Assembly: GCA_018713975.1 (NCBI GenBank)
Contig: DVOB01000147.1
Coordinates: forward strand, 1 to 10,770
Direction: 5' to 3'
From: Lentihominibacter excrementipullorum
GTDB lineage: Bacteria; Bacillota; Clostridia; Peptostreptococcales; Anaerovoracaceae
DNA length: 10,770 nt
The position numbers and the translations under genes were made by a program. Shown piece by piece: positions 5,582 through 10,770 of the stretch. Position 1 is the first letter of the stretch. Each line of letters starts with the position of its first letter. Under the pieces are notes generated by a model. That model saw nothing but the letters and a program-made list of their open reading frames with translations, was not told the DNA's origin and did not search any database.

Positions 5582-7084
5582 CTATACTTTCTTCGCCCAT
5601 CCGAGGGTACGACCTACAGCTTCATGCCACCCTGATATGAGCCTGTCCTTTTTCTCTTTCTCCATGGACGACTCGAAGACCTTATCGATACGCCAGTTGG
5701 ATGTTATATCTTCTCTGCTGCTCCAGTATCCGGTAGCCAATCCGGCCAGATACGCGGCTCCCAACGATGTAGTCTCTATGCATTCAGGCCTGCATAACGG
5801 CATCCCCAGGATGTCCGCCTGGAACTCCAGCAGGAAATCATTGGCGGCTGCCCCTCCGTCTACCTTGAAGGTGCTTATGGGCCGTCCCGTATCTTCCGTC
5901 ATGGCCGTCATCAGATCATAGGTCTGATACGCCATGGATTCCAGCGCCGCCCTGACGATATGGTTCTTGTTCACGCCTCTGGTCAGTCCCATTACGGCGC
6001 CTCTGGCATAAGGATCCCAATAAGGAGCCCCTAATCCTGTAAAGGCTGGTATCAGATATGCTCCCGCCGTATCCTCCACCGATCTGGCCATTTCCTCCGA
6101 TCTGGCCGCGTTTCCCAAAAGTCCCATTTCATCTCTCAGCCACTGTATGGATGCTCCCGATATGAACACAGACCCCTCCAGGGCATAATTCACTTCATTT
6201 CCTATGCCCCACGCCACCGTAGTCAAAAGTCCGTTCTTCGATTCTACCGGCTTTATCCCCGTATTGACCAGCATGAATCCACCGGTCCCATAGGTGTTCT
6301 TCGCCTCGCCCTCCGAGAAGCATGCCTGACCAAACAGAGCCGACTGCTGATCTCCCGCAGCACCCGATATAGGTATCGCGCCGCCGAATATCCTGGGGTG
6401 GCTCTCGCCATACACCATACTGGAAGGCCGGGGTTCAGGAAGCATGCAAGCCGGTATCCCCATGACACGAAGGATGTCCTCATCCCATCTGAGAGTATGT
6501 ATGTTGAACATCATGGTCCTTGAAGCGTTGGAATAATCCGTTATATGTACCTTTCCGCCGGTCAGTCTCCATATGAGCCACGTTTCTATGGTGCCGAAAA
6601 GCAGCTGGCCTGCCTCAGCCCGCTGGCGGGCGCCGTCGACGTTTTCCAGGATCCATCTAAGCTTGGTCGCCGAAAAATACGGATCTATCAGCAATCCTGT
6701 TCTGCTTTTTATCATATCCTCAAGACCCTGCCTTTTCAGTTGGTCACAGAATCCCGCTGTCCGTCTGCACTGCCACACGATAGCGTTATACACCGGTTCT
6801 CCCGTCTCCCTGTCCCACACTACTGTGGTCTCTCGCTGGTTGGTTATCCCGATCGAATCGATATCCTCGGAGGTGACATCCACCTTCAGCATGGCTTCCT
6901 GCGCCACCCCCATCTGAGTGGACCAGATATCCATGGGATCGTGCTCCACCCAACCTTCCCGAGGGTATATCTGCCTGAATTCCTTCTGCGCCACGCTCAC
7001 CTGCCTGCCCTGTCTGTCATACAATATGCATCTGGCACTGGTCGTGCCCTGATCAAGGGCCATCACGTATTTTTCTCTCATCAT
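5582..7084 (-). CDS. glpK: Glycerol kinase
   Basis: FGGY-family kinase that phosphorylates glycerol to sn-glycerol 3-phosphate in the cytosol. It has 500 residues, the usual length. Seen: the N-terminal ATPase motif MALDQGTTSARC (8-19), glycerol-site residues R84-E85 (NQRETT), W104 (IVWQCRRT) and Y136, catalytic base D246 in SGAAGDQQSALFGQ, the phosphate loop NTYGTGG (263-269), and SLGAAYLAG near the C-terminus. The start overlaps the hemW stop as ATGA. A GGAG site lies 5 bases before the first ATG (7084) and 8 before the second (7081), so the second may be used; I give the longer form. In many Gram-positive kinases a histidine in a YHFFG-like stretch is phosphorylated by the PTS. Here that segment reads SHPRIFGG (228-235), with R where I align the histidine, so this control may be absent. 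No glpF or glpD is nearby. Confidence 0.96.
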   Translation of the reverse strand: MMREKYVMALDQGTTSARCILYDRQGRQVSVAQKEFRQIYPREGWVEHDPMDIWSTQMGVAQEAMLKVDVTSEDIDSIGITNQRETTVVWDRETGEPVYNAIVWQCRRTAGFCDQLKRQGLEDMIKSRTGLLIDPYFSATKLRWILENVDGARQRAEAGQLLFGTIETWLIWRLTGGKVHITDYSNASRTMMFNIHTLRWDEDILRVMGIPACMLPEPRPSSMVYGESHPRIFGGAIPISGAAGDQQSALFGQACFSEGEAKNTYGTGGFMLVNTGIKPVESKNGLLTTVAWGIGNEVNYALEGSVFISGASIQWLRDEMGLLGNAARSEEMARSVEDTAGAYLIPAFTGLGAPYWDPYARGAVMGLTRGVNKNHIVRAALESMAYQTYDLMTAMTEDTGRPISTFKVDGGAAANDFLLEFQADILGMPLCRPECIETTSLGAAYLAGLATGYWSSREDITSNWRIDKVFESSMEKEKKDRLISGWHEAVGRTLGWAKKV

Positions 7085-8232
7085 ACGAACTCCGTCATTA
7101 TCCTGTTGGAAATATCCATCCCATGCTCCGAAAGGTACAGCCTGTCTCCGTCCAGGATCAGCATTCCCTTATACCGGTCCAGTATCTTCCTGTCGTAGAC
7201 CTGGAAGAGCTCCTGACCGAACACTTTCCTGAATTGTCCCAGCTCTATGCCCTCTGCTTTTCTCAGACCGGTAAAGATGAAGATCCCCATCTCTTCTCTC
7301 TGAGTATAGTTTTCCACGCTGTTCCCATCGACAGGCTCCGCGCCTTCTTTTATTGCTCTTATGTAATCGCCCATCCCGCTGCAGTTTTTGAAACGGCTAC
7401 CCTCCAGGAATGAGCTGGCGCCCAGCCCCAGTCCCATGTATTCGTCGTAGGACCAGTACTTCATGTTATGTCTGCTCCTGTGTCCCGGAAGAGCCGCATT
7501 GGAGATCTCGTAGTGGTCATATCCCGCCCGTCTCATCATCCTCAGGGCTGTATGATACATCTCCCTGTCGGTTATTTCCGGCACCGGCTCCATGATCCCG
7601 TCCTCATACACCATCCTGTACATCTCTGTTCCCTCTTCGATCTGCAGGCTGTACAGGGAGATATGCTCCGGCCTGAGGAAGACACACTGCCTCACGGTGT
7701 CCTTCCACATCTTCATTGTCTGGCCCGGTATCCCGAACATTATGTCCAGATTTATGTTCTCGAACCCCGCCTTCTTGGCTCTTTGAAAGGAATAGAAGGC
7801 GTCATTTTTACTGTGTATTCGCCCCAACACGTTCAAAATCTGATTATCGAAGGACTGGACTCCGATACTGAGGCGGTTGACGCCTTTTCTCAGATATCGT
7901 TCCATCTTTTCGTCGCTGAGAGTTGCCGGATTAGCCTCTATGGTGATCTCCGCGTCCTCATCGATATTAAAATTGTCCCGCAGACTATCCAATATCTTTC
8001 CCATATCCCATTCCGACAGCAGCGACGGAGTGCCGCCGCCTATGTACACGCTGTCCACCTCCCGGTATCGCCACCGTTCGGATCTGATCTCTATCTCCCG
8101 CATAAGCGCCGCGGCATACTCGGACAATACCTTGCTGTCGCCGCACCCAAATGAGAGGAAGTCGCAGTATCTGCACTTCCTCGCGCAAAACGGTATATGA
8201 AGATATAACCCCAGTTTATTTGTTGTCGTCAT
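7081..8232 (-). CDS. hemW: HemW, radical SAM heme chaperone (HemN-like)
   Basis: Radical SAM protein of the coproporphyrinogen III oxidase-like group. It has 383 residues, close to the usual 380. The cluster motif is C16-x3-C20-x2-C23 in PFCARKCRYCDF, followed by F25 rather than the extra Cys of true HemN (CxxxCxxCxC), which identifies it as HemW. The SAM-binding motif GGGTPS is at 65-70, then NRLSIGVQSF, and a HemN C-terminal domain covers about the last 90 residues. HemW binds and delivers heme and is not thought to be a decarboxylase. The start ATG 8232 overlaps the lepA 3' end by 17 bases and has no obvious strong ribosome site, which suggests coupling to lepA translation. The lepA-hemW order is common in Firmicutes, where hrcA-grpE-dnaK often follows; here glpK follows instead. 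Confidence 0.94.
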   Translation of the reverse strand: MTTTNKLGLYLHIPFCARKCRYCDFLSFGCGDSKVLSEYAAALMREIEIRSERWRYREVDSVYIGGGTPSLLSEWDMGKILDSLRDNFNIDEDAEITIEANPATLSDEKMERYLRKGVNRLSIGVQSFDNQILNVLGRIHSKNDAFYSFQRAKKAGFENINLDIMFGIPGQTMKMWKDTVRQCVFLRPEHISLYSLQIEEGTEMYRMVYEDGIMEPVPEITDREMYHTALRMMRRAGYDHYEISNAALPGHRSRHNMKYWSYDEYMGLGLGASSFLEGSRFKNCSGMGDYIRAIKEGAEPVDGNSVENYTQREEMGIFIFTGLRKAEGIELGQFRKVFGQELFQVYDRKILDRYKGMLILDGDRLYLSEHGMDISNRIMTEFV

Positions 8233-10027
8233 ACTTTAATACCGCGGTAAAGGCTTCCTGCGGCACTTCTACGGTCCCGAACTGCCGCATTCGCTTTTTC
8301 CCCTCCTTTTGCTTCTCAAGCAATTTTTTCTTTCTCGATATATCTCCGCCGTAACACTTGGCTATTACGTCCTTCCTGTATGCTCTCACAGTCTCCCTGG
8401 CTATGACCTTCTGTCCGATGGATGCCTGGATAGGCACCTCGAACTGATGCATGGGGATTATCTCCTTCAGCTTCTCGCAGACGAACCTCCCTCTGGCATA
8501 CGCCTTGGATTCGTGTACTATCATGGAAAAGGCATCCACCACTTCTTTATTGAGAAGTATATCCAGCTTGACCACCTTTGACGGCTCATACCTGGAAAAC
8601 TCATAATCCAGCGATCCATACCCTCTCGTCTTGGACTTGAGAGCGTCGAAGAAATCATATATGACCTCGTTGAGAGGCATATCGTAATGGAGGTTCACCC
8701 TGTTTTCGGTAATATACTCCATATTGAGCATCCTGCCTCTCCTGTCCTGACATATCTCCATGATATTCCCTACATATTCTTTAGGTACCATGATGTCGGC
8801 CTTCACCATCGGCTCCTCGATATGGTCTATAAGAGTCGGATCAGGCAGATTGGACGGATTCTGTACCATCTGGACGCTGCCGTCGTTCATGACTACCTTA
8901 TATATGACGCTTGGCGACGTGGTAACTACTGCCAGGTCGAATTCCCGCTCCAGCCTTTCCACGATTATCTCCATGTGGAGCAGCCCCAGGAATCCACATC
9001 TGAACCCAAACCCCAGAGCCGTTGACGTCTCAGGTTCGAAATGAAAGGCAGCGTCGTTGACCTGCAGCTTCTCCAGAGCGTCCTTCACGTTCTCGTACTT
9101 TTCCCCCTCTGCCGGATATATACCGCAGTACACCATGGACTGAACTTTCTTATATCCCGGAAGCGGCTCGTCAGCCGGATCAGATGCCAGCGTTATGGTA
9201 TCTCCCACTCTGGCGTCAGCCACCTGCTTTATGCTGGCGCATATGTATCCTACTTCTCCTGCCCTGAGGACCTCCGATTCCACCGGACCCGGAGAGTAGA
9301 CACCTACCTCGGTGACCTCATATTTCTTCCCGGCGTTCATCATGTATATCTCGTCTCCTTCTTTCACAGTCCCGTCGAAGATGCGGGTGTAAATGACGAC
9401 GCCCTTATAATTATCGTAATACGAATCGAATATGAGAGCTTTCAATTTTCCGTTTTCATCGCCTGCCGGAGCCGGTATATCGGTGACTATCTTCTCCAGC
9501 AGCTCTTCTATGCCTATGCCTTCCTTAGCCGAGACCAGAGGCGCCTCCTGAGCGTCTACTCCTATCACGTCCTCTATCTCCTGCTTTACCTCGTCAGGTC
9601 TGGCCGACGGCAGATCTATCTTGTTGAGAACAGGAAGTATCTCCAGATCCTCGTCCATGGCCAGGTAGACGTTGGCCAGCGTCTGAGCCTCGACTCCCTG
9701 AGTGGCGTCTACCACCAGCACAGCTCCCTCGCAGGCCGCCAGGCTCCTGGACACCTCGTAGGTAAAGTCTACGTGTCCCGGGGTGTCTATGAGATTAAAA
9801 GTGTACTGATTGCCGTCCCTGGCATCATATATGAGTCTTGTAGTCTGGAGCTTTATGGTTATCCCTCTCTCCCGTTCCAGATCCATGTTATCCAGGAACT
9901 GCTCCCTCATCTCCCTCTTGGAGACCAGTCCCGTCTTCTCTATTATCCTGTCGGCAAGTGTGGACTTGCCGTGGTCTATATGTGCTATGATACTGAAATT
10001 TCTGATGTACTTCTGATAATCCTTCAT
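8216..10027 (-). CDS. lepA: Elongation factor 4 (LepA), back-translocating ribosomal GTPase
   Basis: Translation-factor GTPase acting on the ribosome in the cytosol. It has 603 residues, standard for the family. GTPase motifs are G1 AHIDHGKS (15-22), G2 RGITIK (54-59), G3 DTPGH (81-85), G4 NKID (135-138) and G5 SAK (166-168). EF-G-like domains II, III and V follow (for example FRCGFLGLLHME), then the LepA-specific C-terminal domain with SIGQKVIARETVRAYRKDV, ending in basic KKKLLEKQKEGKKRMRQFG-type sequence. ATG 10027 has an AGAGG site at 10033-10037. The gene overlaps hemW by 17 bases. A promoter at 10060-10088 probably gives it expression independent of the sporulation gene spoIIP upstream. 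The call is not in doubt. Confidence 0.98.
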   Translation of the reverse strand: MKDYQKYIRNFSIIAHIDHGKSTLADRIIEKTGLVSKREMREQFLDNMDLERERGITIKLQTTRLIYDARDGNQYTFNLIDTPGHVDFTYEVSRSLAACEGAVLVVDATQGVEAQTLANVYLAMDEDLEILPVLNKIDLPSARPDEVKQEIEDVIGVDAQEAPLVSAKEGIGIEELLEKIVTDIPAPAGDENGKLKALIFDSYYDNYKGVVIYTRIFDGTVKEGDEIYMMNAGKKYEVTEVGVYSPGPVESEVLRAGEVGYICASIKQVADARVGDTITLASDPADEPLPGYKKVQSMVYCGIYPAEGEKYENVKDALEKLQVNDAAFHFEPETSTALGFGFRCGFLGLLHMEIIVERLEREFDLAVVTTSPSVIYKVVMNDGSVQMVQNPSNLPDPTLIDHIEEPMVKADIMVPKEYVGNIMEICQDRRGRMLNMEYITENRVNLHYDMPLNEVIYDFFDALKSKTRGYGSLDYEFSRYEPSKVVKLDILLNKEVVDAFSMIVHESKAYARGRFVCEKLKEIIPMHQFEVPIQASIGQKVIARETVRAYRKDVIAKCYGGDISRKKKLLEKQKEGKKRMRQFGTVEVPQEAFTAVLKYDDNK

Positions 10028-10059
10028 CTCTGCCTCTCATAATGTGATATATATGCTTT

Positions 10060-10088
10060 ATTTTACTGGAAACCTCCCCATTTATCAA
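10060..10088 (-). promoter_or_regulatory. Sigma-A-type promoter for lepA-hemW-glpK
   Basis: Minus strand -35 TTGATA (10088-10083), 17-base spacer, -10 TAAAAT (10065-10060). Expected start near 10053, about 26 bases before the lepA ATG. The boxes lie in the last codons and the TAA stop of the 50-residue ORF. This would separate vegetative lepA expression from spoIIP, which in relatives is sporulation-controlled. Confidence 0.6.
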
Positions 10089-10215
10089 CATCCAAAACCA
10101 ATTTTCCTCCCTGACCGGTAGTCTCGAAACATGCTGTATCCACCATCAATACGCCTGCCGTCCCTGCCAGGAACAGGAAAAATACTATGATCATTTCCAA
10201 CAGAGTCCTTTTCAT
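10063..10215 (-). CDS. Small single-pass membrane protein (50 aa), hypothetical
   Basis: I do not recognise this product. The reading frame runs from ATG 10215 to TAA 10063 and gives 50 residues. It has a basic start (MKRTLLEM), one hydrophobic segment at about residues 5-26 (IIVFFLFLAGTAGVLMV), and a short polar tail with one cysteine (C29) ending DKWGGFQ. It is probably an N-in single-span membrane peptide or signal anchor; there is no proper lipobox before C29. Evidence that it is real: a strong GAGGTGGAG ribosome site ends 3 bases before the ATG, the gene begins 13 bases after the spoIIP stop, and it fills an otherwise empty 200-base gap. The lepA promoter overlaps its end. Its position suggests cotranscription with spoIIP and possibly a role in sporulation membranes, but that is a guess. 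Confidence 0.6.
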   Translation of the reverse strand: MKRTLLEMIIVFFLFLAGTAGVLMVDTACFETTGQGGKLVLDVDKWGGFQ

Positions 10216-10228
10216 CGCTCCACCTCAG

Positions 10229-10770
10229 TCACTGCTGTTCTTCCTCTATGATATCTGCCAATACATTGGCGAAATACACGGCGCAGCGCCTCGATTCTTC
10301 TATGGTGTTCTTGTTGTTGCCTACTTCCAGAAGCAGCGCCTTATCACTGACGAACTCGTTGTATTTATAGTTTTGCTCTATTATGGCGCCGCCGTATCCG
10401 GCGTACATACTCTCCGCCCTCTCGCTGACTTTTTTGGCGAAAGCGTAGAGAGACGTGTAATTGTCGTTCTGCTTGCCGACCACCATACTGAATTTTGCCA
10501 CTCTCTCGCCGTTTATCTCTATGTATTTCCCTTCCGTCGCCGCCGCTGCCGCCGCATCCCTGTGGAGATCGATGACGTAGACCGCGGTAGGATACTGCTG
10601 TGTCAGGGACTGTATCGTCTCCAGGGACCTGTTGTAGGACTCGTTGTAGGACGGTCTGTCGTGCATCGTCTTGTCATGTATGACGTTTATACCTTTTTTC
10701 TCCAGCTCTTGCTCCAATACGATTCCTACATCTCTCACCGTACCTTCCTCCGCTTCTCTGTGATAGTTGC
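10229..10770 (-). CDS. spoIIP: Stage II sporulation protein P, C-terminal part (5' end off window)
   Basis: SpoIIP is an N-acetylmuramoyl-L-alanine amidase of the SpoIID-SpoIIM-SpoIIP complex, which remodels septal peptidoglycan during forespore engulfment. The last 179 residues are visible; the frame stays open to the window edge, so the apparent GTG at 10738 is internal and not a start. Matching family features are GIVLEQELEKKGINVIHD, DRPSYNESYNRS, the conserved VIDLHRDAA segment with a metal-site histidine, and LLLEVGNNKNT near the C-terminus with the conserved glutamate. The N-terminal membrane anchor and the first zinc-binding part lie outside the window. It is followed 13 bases later by the 50-residue membrane ORF and then lepA; spoIIP-lepA-hemW is a known Firmicutes order. 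Its presence implies a spore-forming, or recently spore-forming, organism. Confidence 0.93.
   Translation of the reverse strand, partial: NYHREAEEGTVRDVGIVLEQELEKKGINVIHDKTMHDRPSYNESYNRSLETIQSLTQQYPTAVYVIDLHRDAAAAAATEGKYIEINGERVAKFSMVVGKQNDNYTSLYAFAKKVSERAESMYAGYGGAIIEQNYKYNEFVSDKALLLEVGNNKNTIEESRRCAVYFANVLADIIEEEQQ

Noticed and set aside
6545..7198. 217-codon open frame on the plus strand
   Set aside because: Antisense to glpK and the end of hemW; no start signal and no family resemblance.
9041..10042. 333-codon open frame on the plus strand
   Set aside because: Antisense to lepA, whose motifs are unmistakable; the low-complexity Leu/Tyr/His-rich translation looks like a shadow of the coding strand.
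10119..10135. Lipoprotein lipobox before C29 of the 50-residue ORF
   Set aside because: The residues before the Cys are VDTA, with Asp at -3 where a lipobox needs an aliphatic residue.
10736..10738. GTG as the start of the spoIIP gene
   Set aside because: The frame continues open upstream to the window edge and the protein from this GTG lacks the N-terminal half of SpoIIP, so the gene is simply cut by the window.
1..10770. Mobile elements, CRISPR arrays, tRNA/rRNA genes or defence genes
   Set aside because: No transposase or integrase frame, no spaced direct repeats and no tRNA-like or rRNA-like sequence was seen on either strand.

Overview
The window looks like chromosomal DNA from an anaerobic, amino-acid- or succinate-fermenting, spore-forming clostridium. 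Three observations support this: a 4-hydroxybutyrate-to-crotonyl-CoA gene set, the sporulation amidase SpoIIP, and Firmicutes-type ribosome binding sites and sigma-A-like promoters. The 4-hydroxybutyryl-CoA dehydratase and the CoA-transferase carry their catalytic residues at the same numbers as the characterised Clostridium aminobutyricum enzymes. That suggests, but does not prove, a relative in the Anaerovoracaceae/Peptostreptococcaceae part of the Clostridia.

Region 1 (1-4770, minus strand) is a 4-hydroxybutyrate fermentation cluster. In transcription order it holds a NifU C-terminal-domain Fe-S scaffold (4770-4489), abfD (4397-2925), an uncharacterised 94-residue Cys-rich protein (2797-2513), abfT (2510-1194) and 4hbD (1124 to the left edge). 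4hbD reduces succinate semialdehyde to 4-hydroxybutyrate, abfT activates it to the CoA thioester, and abfD dehydrates and isomerises it to crotonyl-CoA. The genes that supply succinate semialdehyde are not in the window. A clear intrinsic terminator, a second overlapping hairpin and a TATAAT box separate abfD from the other three genes, so the cluster is probably expressed in two blocks.

Region 2 (4771-5537) holds two back-to-back, interleaved sigma-A promoters. One fires left into the nfu gene. The other fires right into thiamine pyrophosphokinase, the only plus-strand gene.

Region 3 (5473-10770, minus strand) is a housekeeping/sporulation operon: spoIIP (5' end off the window), a 50-residue membrane peptide, lepA, hemW and glpK. 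spoIIP-lepA-hemW is a familiar clostridial order, and glpK is an unusual addition, fused to the end of hemW by an ATGA overlap. The operon ends at a strong intrinsic terminator lying inside the 3' coding end of the convergent thiamine pyrophosphokinase gene. A second promoter, embedded in the end of the 50-residue ORF, probably drives lepA-hemW-glpK separately.

I see no mobile element, CRISPR array, tRNA or rRNA, and no evidence of a defence system. The best candidates for something undescribed are the 94-residue Cys-rich protein inside the 4-hydroxybutyrate cluster and the 50-residue membrane peptide between spoIIP and lepA.
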